From UBA7692 sp964552715 (GTDB taxonomy: Bacteria > Bacteroidota > Bacteroidia > Chitinophagales > LD1), in contig CAZKHZ010000128.1 of the NCBI GenBank assembly GCA_964552715.1, forward strand, positions 1 to 10,826: 10,826 nucleotides of DNA, in the 5' to 3' direction. The notes under the pieces are model-generated. The model did no database searches and was not told the DNA's origin. It saw only the letters and a program-made list of their open reading frames with translations. Position numbers and translations under genes: made by a program. Below are positions 1 through 5,704 of the stretch, piece by piece. How positions within the stretch are numbered: the first letter of the stretch is position 1; each line of letters opens with the position of its first letter.

Positions 1-41
1 AAAGCAACGTAGTTGTCACTTGCAATTTTTAAATGTTCCAT
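1..41 (-). CDS. Possible low-specificity L-threonine aldolase, N-terminal fragment (runs off the left edge)
   Basis: An ATG at 41 reading leftward opens a frame of 13 complete codons, MEHLKIASDNYVA, before the window ends. The ASDNY segment near the N-terminus resembles the start of low-specificity L-threonine aldolases, PLP enzymes that cleave threonine to glycine and acetaldehyde and often begin with FASDNYSG or similar. The next gene upstream on the same strand is a threonine dehydrogenase, which fits threonine catabolism. The start lies in A/T-rich sequence with no Shine-Dalgarno motif, as is common in Bacteroidota. Only 13 residues are visible, so the family call is tentative. The presence of a start codon and open frame is direct. 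Confidence 0.4.
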   Translation of the reverse strand, partial: MEHLKIASDNYVA

Positions 42-360
42 TTTGTTTTGTTTACATTAATAATAAATAATAGACAATAGAAACTGATATTTGTTCAGAT
101 TAGATTTGTTCTCTTCATTGTTTATAATGAGAATGCCGTTTATTATAGCAGAGAGCGTGTATTTTCCAAGAAAAATATGTTACTTAGTTTTATAAAGCCT
201 AGTGAAATGTGTTGCGTTCCTGCCTTTGGGAAAGTCTTAAATAATGGGTAAGTAATCAGCACAAAAGGAAGCGATATTAAAGAAGGCATCAAAAATGGAG
301 CAGGTATTTTTTATAGCTGCATCTATGTGTGTATTCTTGTGGTGGGTAGTTACTGGTGGC
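42..360. other. Intergenic stretch between the possible aldolase and the threonine dehydrogenase
   Basis: This A/T-rich gap of 319 nt should hold the promoter of the leftward gene starting at 41 and the 3' end of the dehydrogenase transcript. I found no convincing Bacteroidota promoter (TTTG, about 20 nt, TAnnTTTG) and no clear hairpin followed by T residues. A 48-codon minus-strand frame (289 to 143) and a hydrophobic plus-strand frame starting at 295, which runs into the dehydrogenase gene, are present. Neither looks like a known protein, and I do not call them genes. Confidence 0.5.
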
Positions 361-1308
361 TTAATTCTCCTTTACAGTAATATTTTCAAGCATGTCTTTT
401 ACCATAGTTTCTATAGTGAATTGCGGTTGCCAATTCCAGTCCTTTTGAGCAAAAGAATCATCTATGCTTTCCGACCAACCTTCGGCTATTTGTTGGCGAA
501 AGTCTGGGTTGTAGTCAATTTCAAACTCAGGAATTTCCTTTTGGATGGCAGCAGCTAATTGCGCGGGCGAAAAACTCATTCCTGAAAAATTATAACCTGT
601 GCGTACAGTTATTTTTTCTGTTGGTGCTTCCATTAATTCTATAGTTCCGCGTACCGCATCCGGCATATACATCATCGGTAAAGTGGTATCGGCTTTTAAA
701 AAGCAAGTGTATCTTTTGTTCTCTACTGCTTCAAAGAAAATATCCACGGCATAATCTGTAGTACCTCCACCTGCTTTTGTTTTGTAGCTAATTAAACCAG
801 GATAGCGCAGGCTTCGCACGTCCAATCCCTTTTTCTCAAAATACCATTTGCACCAAAGTTCACCTGCTTGTTTGCTAATGCCGTAAATAGTACCTGGCTC
901 CATCACAGTATATTGCGGTGTGTTTTGCTTAGGCGTGGTGGATCCAAACACGGCAATGGTAGATGGAAAGAAAACTTTCTTTACGTCACACTCTGCACTT
1001 ACGTCCAACACATTGCGCAAACCTTTCATGTTGATACGCCAAGCAAATTCTGGTTGCTTTTCACCAGTTGCTGAAAGAATAGCTGCAAGATGATAAATCT
1101 GCGTGACCTTATATTGCTTCACCAACTCCACCAAGCCAGCGCGATGCAGCACATCTGCTTTTATAAAAGCACCTGAGTTTTGTAGTATTTCATTTGGGTC
1201 TTTAAGATCAGAGGCAATAACATTACTGTATTTCTGACGAAGGGCTAGGGTAAGTTCTGTTCCTAATTGTCCGCAGGCTCCGGTTATTAATATTGTTTCG
1301 TTTTCCAT
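361..1308 (-). CDS. L-threonine 3-dehydrogenase, SDR/NAD-dependent epimerase type
   Basis: A 315-residue cytoplasmic enzyme expected to oxidise L-threonine to 2-amino-3-oxobutyrate with NAD+, the first step of conversion to glycine. The Rossmann fold starts at once: GACGQLG (residues 10-16) matches the GxxGxxG dinucleotide loop, and Asp34 at the end of beta-2 suits NAD over NADP. The extended-SDR active site is visible as the Ser/Thr in PSTIAVFG (115-122) and Tyr142/Lys146 in YGISK. GGGTTDYAVD (180-189) is characteristic of SDR-type threonine dehydrogenases, which are unrelated to the zinc-dependent Tdh of E. coli. Length is normal and complete. The gene is divergent from atpD. Its upstream side has only 62 nt before a repeat array, so its promoter must lie in that short gap or within or beyond the array. 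A small inverted repeat sits 12 nt before the start. Another epimerase substrate is possible, but the motifs favour this call. Confidence 0.88.
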   Translation of the reverse strand: MENETILITGACGQLGTELTLALRQKYSNVIASDLKDPNEILQNSGAFIKADVLHRAGLVELVKQYKVTQIYHLAAILSATGEKQPEFAWRINMKGLRNVLDVSAECDVKKVFFPSTIAVFGSTTPKQNTPQYTVMEPGTIYGISKQAGELWCKWYFEKKGLDVRSLRYPGLISYKTKAGGGTTDYAVDIFFEAVENKRYTCFLKADTTLPMMYMPDAVRGTIELMEAPTEKITVRTGYNFSGMSFSPAQLAAAIQKEIPEFEIDYNPDFRQQIAEGWSESIDDSFAQKDWNWQPQFTIETMVKDMLENITVKEN

Positions 1309-1319
1309 TTTGTTCTGTG

Positions 1320-1333
1320 CTGCAAACGTGCAG
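1320..1333. promoter_or_regulatory. Small inverted repeat before the threonine dehydrogenase start
   Basis: CTGCA and TGCAG are separated by AACG, giving a perfect 5-bp inverted repeat 12 nt upstream of the minus-strand ATG at 1308. It could form a small hairpin in the 5' leader or be an operator half-site pair. A 5-bp match is easily produced by chance, so the functional reading is weak. Confidence 0.2.
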
Positions 1334-1370
1334 AAAATTTGTGAGCAGTTTGAAAGGAAGAGTAGGATGG

Positions 1371-1735
1371 TGGAAGGATGGAAGGATGGAAGGATGGAAT
1401 GGTGGAAAGATGGAAGGGTGGAATGTTGGAATAATGGAATGTTGGAAGGATGGAATAATGGAATGTGGAATGTTGGAAAGATGGAAGTGTGGAAAGATGG
1501 AAGGGTGGAAGGGTGGAAAGATGGAATGGTGGAAAGATGGAAGAATGGAATGTGGAATGTTGGAAAAAAGGAATGGTTGAAAAAAGGAATGGTTGAAAGA
1601 TGGAAGAATGGAATGTGGAATGTTGGAAAAAAGGAATGGTTGAAAAAAGGAATGGTTGAAAGATGGAAGGGTGGAATGTTGGAATGTTGGAAGGATTGAA
1701 AGATGGAATGTTGGAAGAATGGAATGGTGGAAAGA
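1371..1735. repeat. Degenerate 8-bp tandem repeat array, consensus TGGAANNN, 46 units
   Basis: The array can be split without gaps into 46 units. Most are 8 bp and begin TGGAA (for example TGGAAGGA, TGGAATGT, TGGAAAGA, TGGAAGGG). A few are 7 bp (TGGAATG, GGAATGG) or 9 bp (TGGAAAAAA, TTGAAAAAA), and the adjacent 9+7 pairs restore the 16-bp register. No C occurs on the plus strand from 1347 to 1739. Since 8 is not a multiple of 3, every frame is open for long stretches and yields 24-nt periodic low-complexity peptides: WKDGRMEGW-like on plus, and FHPSN/FQPSN-like on minus. Such translations are known as spurious proteins from Bacteroidota genomes, so I regard this as non-coding repeat DNA. It fills most of the divergent gap between the dehydrogenase and atpD. 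The degeneracy suggests slippage plus point mutation over time. Confidence 0.93.
1532..1657. repeat. Exact 63-bp tandem duplication within the TGGAANNN array
   Basis: Bases 1532-1594 and 1595-1657 are identical over 63 bp, and the first 12 bases of the block (GAAAGATGGAAG) recur at 1658-1669. In array terms the block is eight units with lengths 8, 8, 7, 8, 9, 7, 9 and 7. The surrounding units have diverged from each other while these two blocks are identical, so this duplication is recent relative to the rest of the array. Confidence 0.95.
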
Positions 1736-1852
1736 TGAGCAAACTAATGAAGGAAGATTTTTTTATCCTTTCATCCTTCTATCTGCAGCCTACTACTTCT
1801 TGTATGTTTTTTCTTCCTCCATCAACATTTCCACAATAATTCATTTTTATAT

Positions 1853-1919
1853 TGCTTTCAAAGCACTACTTTCGCACCGCCTTTTCAAAAGGTTATAGTT
1901 AATAAATAGCGTTAAACGC
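1853..1919. promoter_or_regulatory. Three evenly spaced short palindromes upstream of atpD
   Basis: Three perfect odd-length palindromes occur in the 85 bp before the atpD start: TGCTTTCAAAGCA (1853-1865), CCTTTTCAAAAGG (1880-1892) and GCGTTAAACGC (1909-1919). Their centres lie at 1859, 1886 and 1914, 27 and 28 bp apart, and the last centre is 24 bp before the ATG. The first two share the core TTTCAAA. Odd palindromes with a one-base centre make poor RNA hairpins, so protein-binding DNA sites are the more natural reading. No regulator is known to me for this pattern, and A/T-rich spacers produce short palindromes by chance. Confidence 0.3.
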
Positions 1920-1937
1920 AAAAAATCAAATAGTAGT

Positions 1938-3455
1938 ATGGCTAACATTGGTAAAATAAAACAAATCATCGGTCCGGTAGTGGACGTTAGTTTTGAGGCA
2001 GACAATGCCCAACTTCCTAAAATCTTAACCGCATTGGAAATCACCCGCGAAAACGGTCAGAAGTTGATTCTTGAAGTGCAGCAGCACTTGGGTGAAGATG
2101 CGGTTCGCACCATTTCGATGGACTCTACCGATGGTTTGCGCAGAGGAATGGATGTGTTGGATTTAGGCGCGCCTATCACTATGCCCGTTGGAGATTCTAT
2201 TAAGGGAAGACTTTTTAATGTAATTGGTGAAGCAATTGACGGCATTCAAATTCCAGTTTCTAAAGAAGGAGGATACGGTATTCACCGTCAACCGCCACCT
2301 TACGAAGATTTGTCAACTTCAACAGAAGTATTGTTTACTGGTATCAAAGTAATTGACCTGATTGAGCCATACTCTAAAGGTGGTAAAATTGGTTTGTTTG
2401 GTGGTGCAGGTGTGGGCAAAACTGTGTTGATTATGGAATTGATTAACAACATCGCAAAACGCTACGAGGGTATGTCGGTGTTTGCAGGTGTGGGCGAGCG
2501 TACTCGCGAAGGAAATGACCTGTTGCGCGAGATGATAGAAAGTAACGTAATTAAATACGGTGAAGCTTTCAAACATAGCATGGAAGAAGGCGGATGGGAT
2601 TTATCTAAAGTAGATGGCACTGAATTGATTAAGAGCCAGGCTACTTTGGTGTTTGGACAAATGAACGAGCCACCAGGTTCTCGTGCACGTGTTGCATTAA
2701 GCGGTTTGACCATTGCTGAATACTTCCGTGATGGAGATAAAAACGATGCAAGTGGTGGAAAAGACATCCTTTTCTTCGTAGATAATATCTTCCGTTTTAC
2801 ACAAGCAGGTTCCGAGGTTTCGGCACTATTGGGTCGTATGCCTTCTGCGGTGGGTTACCAACCTACTTTAGCTACCGAAATGGGTTTGATGCAAGAGCGT
2901 ATCACATCTACTAAGCGTGGTTCTATCACATCGGTGCAAGCGGTTTACGTTCCAGCCGATGACTTGACTGACCCTGCTCCGGCAACTACTTTTGCCCACT
3001 TGGATGCTACTACAGTATTGAGCCGTCAAATTGCAGCTTTGGGTATTTACCCTGCCGTTGACCCATTGGATTCTACTTCAAGAATTTTGAGTGTGGATGT
3101 TATAGGAGCTGTGCACTACAATTGCGCTATGCGTGTGAAAGAAATTTTGCAACGCTATAAAGAATTGCAAGACATCATCGCCATACTTGGTATGGATGAA
3201 TTGAGCGAGGACGACAAATTGGTGGTTCACCGCGCACGCAGAATTCAGCGTTTCTTGAGCCAGCCTTTTCACGTTGCCGAACAGTTCACTGGATTGAAAG
3301 GCGTGTTTGTATCTATTGAAGATACCATCCGCGGTTTCACTATGATTTTGGAAGGCGAAGTGGATGAGTATCCTGAAGCAGCTTTCAACTTGAAAGGAAA
3401 TATTGACGAGGTAATTGCTGCCGGTCAAAAAATGTTGGCTGAAACAGCAAAATAA
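1938..3455 (+). CDS. atpD: F1Fo ATP synthase subunit beta
   Basis: The catalytic subunit of the F1 head, 505 residues, which makes ATP from ADP and phosphate as the proton- or sodium-driven rotor turns. The order is an N-terminal beta-barrel (about 1-80), the nucleotide-binding domain, and the C-terminal helical domain. Walker A is GGAGVGKT (155-162). The catalytic Glu is Glu187 in GERTREG. The Walker B aspartate is Asp282 in ILFFVDN. The DELSEED loop that pushes on the gamma subunit appears as DELSEDD (420-426). The protein is about 45 residues longer than the E. coli beta subunit. Much of the excess is a segment around 205-233, including EEGGWDLSKVDG, between the catalytic region and the QMNEPPG motif, typical of Bacteroidota. 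atpC follows after 6 bp. The other ATP synthase genes are not in the window, which fits the split atpDC arrangement seen in this phylum. Confidence 0.98.
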   Translation: MANIGKIKQIIGPVVDVSFEADNAQLPKILTALEITRENGQKLILEVQQHLGEDAVRTISMDSTDGLRRGMDVLDLGAPITMPVGDSIKGRLFNVIGEAIDGIQIPVSKEGGYGIHRQPPPYEDLSTSTEVLFTGIKVIDLIEPYSKGGKIGLFGGAGVGKTVLIMELINNIAKRYEGMSVFAGVGERTREGNDLLREMIESNVIKYGEAFKHSMEEGGWDLSKVDGTELIKSQATLVFGQMNEPPGSRARVALSGLTIAEYFRDGDKNDASGGKDILFFVDNIFRFTQAGSEVSALLGRMPSAVGYQPTLATEMGLMQERITSTKRGSITSVQAVYVPADDLTDPAPATTFAHLDATTVLSRQIAALGIYPAVDPLDSTSRILSVDVIGAVHYNCAMRVKEILQRYKELQDIIAILGMDELSEDDKLVVHRARRIQRFLSQPFHVAEQFTGLKGVFVSIEDTIRGFTMILEGEVDEYPEAAFNLKGNIDEVIAAGQKMLAETAK

Positions 3456-3461
3456 TAAACC

Positions 3462-3707
3462 ATGAAATTAGAAATACTTACACCTGAAAAGGTTCTTTAC
3501 AATGGCGAAGCATCATTGGTGCAGTTGCCGGGCGTTGGTGGTTTGTTTGAGCTATTGAACAACCACGCACCTATTATTGCAGCACTTGCAAAGGGTAAAA
3601 TAAAGTACAAAACACCTACCGAAACAGTTTCGCTTGCCATTACAGGCGGCTTTGTAGAATGCTTGAACAACAATGTGAGTGTGTTGGTAGAAGGTGTAGC
3701 TGCCTAG
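3462..3707 (+). CDS. atpC: F1Fo ATP synthase subunit epsilon, short form
   Basis: An 81-residue protein matching only the N-terminal beta-sandwich domain of epsilon, which joins the central stalk (gamma) to the c-ring. LEILTPEKVLYNGEA at the start and LPGVGGLFELLNNHAPIIAAL (about 22-42) correspond to the conserved TPE and PG-x-x-G-x-x-x-x-x-NHAP signatures. The ITGGFVECLNNNVSVLVE segment (about 60-77) is the usual G-F-x-E-x-x-x-N-x-V-x-V-L end of that domain. The C-terminal helical hairpin, which in E. coli makes epsilon about 139 residues and lets it inhibit ATP hydrolysis, is missing. The stop is directly followed by a terminator, so this is a natural short form and not a frameshifted gene as far as I can see. 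It is translated from the same transcript as atpD. Confidence 0.95.
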   Translation: MKLEILTPEKVLYNGEASLVQLPGVGGLFELLNNHAPIIAALAKGKIKYKTPTETVSLAITGGFVECLNNNVSVLVEGVAA

Positions 3708-3730
3708 TAAATTACTTTACACAAAATATA

Positions 3731-3767
3731 AATGCCAATGCTGAAAAGTGTTGGCATTTTTTATTTT
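3731..3767 (+). terminator. Intrinsic terminator of the atpDC operon
   Basis: Bases 3731-3758 fold into a 12-bp stem (outer arms AATGCCAA/TTGGCATT, then two G-T wobbles and C-G, T-A pairs) closed by a GAAA tetraloop. The stem runs into TTTTTTATTTT. It begins 23 nt after the atpC stop. This is the clearest regulatory structure in the window and marks atpDC as a two-gene transcription unit. Confidence 0.9.
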
Positions 3768-3778
3768 ATAGAATAATA

Positions 3779-3931
3779 TCAGCCCTTTTTTATTGGTTTT
3801 AGGTGGCGTGTGGGTTTTGTTTTTGTTTGGTTGAAAACAATAGTTTTATCTGTGTTGAGTTCATCTAAAAGTGTTTCTAACTTTTTGTCTATTGCCTCAA
3901 GACGTTGCTCGTGTTGTTTCCACATCTTCAT
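3779..3931 (-). CDS. Possible 50-residue hypothetical protein, charged and helical
   Basis: An open frame from ATG at 3931 to TGA at 3779 reads MKMWKQHEQRLEAIDKK, then LETLLDELNTDK, and ends in a basic tail KPTRHLKPIKKG. The first 30 residues are amphipathic with a leucine/isoleucine spacing that would suit a short coiled coil. I do not recognise a family. It may be a real small protein, the tail of a degraded gene, or chance. The in-frame stop upstream near 3970 and the lack of any recognisable upstream domain do not decide between these. It converges with atpC across the terminator. Confidence 0.25.
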   Translation of the reverse strand: MKMWKQHEQRLEAIDKKLETLLDELNTDKTIVFNQTKTKPTRHLKPIKKG

Positions 3932-4109
3932 GTTTTGTTCTAAAAAAAAGAGCCATGTTTTTTTAGTTTATTTCGAGTGTTTTTTTTACTGCTTCAGATT
4001 ATTTTTACAATCATTTTTTCATGGTATAATGCCAACAATATTGACGTTCCATTTCTATGGTGGGATACTTCATTTTCATTTCTTTTTAATCCAGTTATTA
4101 GATTACAGG

Positions 4110-4161
4110 TTCCCAAATCACCTTTACCCTTTCCCAAATCACCTTCATCCTTTCCCACTTC
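4110..4161. repeat. 21-bp direct repeat, about 2.5 copies, without G on the plus strand
   Basis: TTCCCAAATCACCTTTACCCT (4110-4130) is followed directly by a second copy at 4131-4151 with two differences (CATCC for TACCC near its end), and a third partial copy TTCCCACTTC starts at 4152. The whole stretch 4110-4172 has no G on the plus strand, so its complement is purine-rich, somewhat like the 1371-1735 array but on the opposite strand. Read on minus, one frame gives the repeated peptide KVIWER/KVIWEP, and another gives GDLGKGKGDLG. I know of no protein with these. Confidence 0.7.
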
Positions 4162-4212
4162 ATATACTCAATGATAATTCCATTACCTTGAAGCATAAAA
4201 TTTCTGTTCAAT

Positions 4213-4236
4213 CCCCAAGTTGATATAAAATTGGGG
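4213..4236. promoter_or_regulatory. Small inverted repeat in the transporter leader
   Basis: CCCCAA (4213-4218) and TTGGGG (4231-4236) are separated by 12 nt and followed by CAG and TTTTTCTTTCTT. On the plus strand this has the outline of a weak terminator or attenuator ending about 30 nt before the MFS start at 4277. The 6-bp stem with a 12-nt loop is modest, and no leader peptide is evident. Confidence 0.22.
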
Positions 4237-4276
4237 CAGTTTTTCTTTCTTCACCGCTTAACCATTCACCGAATAA

Positions 4277-5500
4277 ATGACCGAACAAAAATCATCGCTG
4301 CTTTCGGCAGGCGTTATTGTGGCTTCCTTAGGCTACTTTGTAGATATTTATGATCTACTGCTATTTAGTATTGTGCGCGTGCCCAGTTTAGTTTCGCTAG
4401 GCTACAGTGGCGATGAGCTGAAAACGGTAGGGCTTCACCTGATTGATATGCAAATGTTAGGCATGTTGATTGGCGGCATTTTGTGGGGGGTGTTGGGCGA
4501 TAAGCGCGGCAGGCTTAGTGTGTTGTTTGGTTCTATTTTTATTTATTCGTTGGCAAACATTGCCAATGGTATGGTGGGCAGCGTGCAGGCGTATGCTTTC
4601 TGGCGATTTGTGGCAGGCATTGGGTTGGCGGGCGAGTTGGGTGCAGGCATTACTTTGGTGGCAGAAATTCTGCCAAAAGAAAAGCGTGGTTTGGGAACCA
4701 CCGTTGTTGCCGTGGTGGGTTTGACGGGTGCGGTTGTGGCAGGTTTTGTGGCTAAGGTTTTTGACTGGCGCGTGTGCTATTACATTGGAGGTGGGCTTGG
4801 GCTTGCGCTGCTGGTGTTGCGTGTAAGCGTTGCCGAATCGGGTATGTTTAAGCACACGCAAGCGGCAGGTGTTGCGCGTGGAAATTTCTTTGCACTGTTT
4901 ACAAATGGTAAAAGGTTATTGCGTTACCTGCGTTGTATTTCTATAGGCTTTCCAACTTGGTTTACCATCGGTATTTTGGTAACGTTTTCGCCCGAGTTTG
5001 CAAAGGCTTTGGGTGTGGATGCAAGTATAGATGCGGGCAACTCGGTGATGTTTGCATATAGCGGGTTGGTAATTGGTGATTTGGTGAGCGGCTTACTCAG
5101 TCAATATTTGCGCAGCAGAAAGAAGGTGATGGCGATTTTTCTTTCGCTTAGCACATTGTTTACTTTTACTTATCTCAATGCTTTTGGCATCAGTGAAACC
5201 ATGTTGTATGCCTTATGTTTTGCCCTTGGTTTCTCTAATGGCTTTTGGGTGATTTTTGTTACCATTGCTGCCGAACAGTTTGGCACAAACATGCGCGCCA
5301 CGGTTACCACCACAGTGCCCAATTTTGTGCGAGGAGCCTTGGTACTAATCATTGCAATGTTTCGCTTTTTTGAAACGCAAACAAACATCCTTGTAGGTGC
5401 CATGATTGTTGGTGGCATTTGTCTTTCCATCGCCTTTGCATTTCTATATGGCATGAAAGAAACATTTGATGAAGATTTGAATTACGTAGAGGAATTGTAA
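4277..5500 (+). CDS. Major facilitator superfamily transporter, substrate unknown
   Basis: A 407-residue inner-membrane secondary transporter with about 12 hydrophobic segments. The first helix carries FVDIYDLLLF (21-30), reminiscent of the acidic D-x-Y-D signature of metabolite:H+ and aromatic-acid:H+ symporters. The loop between helices 2 and 3 has the MFS motif GVLGDKRGR (71-79). Helix 4 to loop 4-5 reads RFVAGIGLAGELGAGITLVAE then ILPKEKRG (110-138), the usual R-x-x-x-G-x-G-x-x-G-E and P-x-x-x-R-G pattern. The C-terminal half lacks a second clear motif A, apart from the basic LRSRKK loop. No catabolic or biosynthetic gene sits beside it, so the cargo cannot be inferred from context. The start is the only plausible ATG before the first helix. 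A proton-coupled organic acid, sugar or vitamin importer would be reasonable, but this is inference. Confidence 0.88.
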   Translation: MTEQKSSLLSAGVIVASLGYFVDIYDLLLFSIVRVPSLVSLGYSGDELKTVGLHLIDMQMLGMLIGGILWGVLGDKRGRLSVLFGSIFIYSLANIANGMVGSVQAYAFWRFVAGIGLAGELGAGITLVAEILPKEKRGLGTTVVAVVGLTGAVVAGFVAKVFDWRVCYYIGGGLGLALLVLRVSVAESGMFKHTQAAGVARGNFFALFTNGKRLLRYLRCISIGFPTWFTIGILVTFSPEFAKALGVDASIDAGNSVMFAYSGLVIGDLVSGLLSQYLRSRKKVMAIFLSLSTLFTFTYLNAFGISETMLYALCFALGFSNGFWVIFVTIAAEQFGTNMRATVTTTVPNFVRGALVLIIAMFRFFETQTNILVGAMIVGGICLSIAFAFLYGMKETFDEDLNYVEEL

Positions 5501-5568
5501 GTGTCAATATGGCTGTGTTAAAGGATGAAGTTATAGCAATGGCGACAGATTTTAATACGAGAGCCAAT

Positions 5569-5620
5569 GTCATTACGCCTTGTTCCGTAAAGCGGGGAAT
5601 GAGGAACGACTGAAGCAATC
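5569..5620. repeat. Probable dispersed intergenic repeat of the GTCATTACG...GAGGAACGA...GAAGCAATC type
   Basis: The segment begins GTCATTACG (5569-5577) and ends GAGGAACGACTGAAGCAATC (5601-5620), with a 23-nt insert between the halves. Joined, the two halves closely resemble the GTCATTGCGAGGAACGAAGCAATC-type palindromic repeats that I recall from intergenic regions of many bacteria, including Bacteroidota. An internal GTTCC/GGAAC pair (5582-5586 and 5603-5607) could form a short stem. Only one copy is in the window, so its repetitive nature rests on recollection of the motif. Confidence 0.42.
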
Positions 5621-5704
5621 TTAGTGGTAAAATATAAGCGGCAATGAGGAGCAAAAATATGGATTTATGTAGAAGACTATTGTTGTTTACCGGTGATAAG
5701 AGAT

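Larger units (their letters stand above)
3768..4276. other. Gene-poor spacer between atpC and the MFS transporter
   Basis: About 500 nt of T-rich plus-strand sequence. It contains a possible short minus-strand ORF (3779-3931), a 21-bp direct repeat (4110-4151) and a small inverted repeat (4213-4236), annotated separately. A plus-strand open frame at 3810-4223 translates to a Phe/Ser/His-rich sequence that looks like the by-product of T-rich DNA. In the minus strand several short frames are interrupted by stops, so part of the region could be a decayed gene, but I recognise no family. I found no convincing promoter for the transporter. Confidence 0.5.

Noticed and set aside
295..558. Plus-strand 87-codon frame with a hydrophobic N-terminus
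   Set aside because: Most of it overlaps the well-supported threonine dehydrogenase gene antisense, and only about 22 codons lie outside. No homologue recognised.
1310..1699. Plus-strand frames of WKDGRMEGW-type repeats within the array (also 1293-1580)
   Set aside because: Same cause: low-complexity translation of TGGAANNN units with no domain or normal start context.
1371..1735. CRISPR array as an explanation of the repeat
   Set aside because: Units are 8 bp with no unique spacers and no cas genes nearby.
1287..1742. Minus-strand 151-codon frame rich in FHPS/FQPF/STIP repeats
   Set aside because: It is a translation of the 8-bp tandem array. All frames are open there because the repeat lacks stops, the peptide is periodic every 24 nt, and such products are known spurious predictions.
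1740..1780. Possible terminator: GAAGGA ... TCCTTC with T-rich loop downstream of the array
   Set aside because: The stem is only 6 bp with a long loop and no gene ends there; it mirrors the purine-rich composition of the array edge.
4025..4030. TATAAT with a TTTACA about 15 nt upstream, resembling a sigma-70 promoter
   Set aside because: The host is probably a member of Bacteroidota with a different promoter consensus, the spacing is short, and the next gene starts about 250 nt away.
3810..4223. Plus-strand 137-codon frame rich in Phe, Ser, His and Cys
   Set aside because: Composition reflects T-rich DNA, it includes the 21-bp repeat as PFPNHL units, and it lacks any recognisable domain.
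5509..5613. 34-codon plus-strand frame after the transporter
   Set aside because: Very short, overlaps the probable repeat, and shows no recognisable motif.
5349..5654. Minus-strand 101-codon frame spanning the MFS gene end and the spacer
   Set aside because: It is antisense to the transporter and to the probable dispersed repeat; the RLLQSFLIPRFTEQGVMT part is a translation of that repeat.
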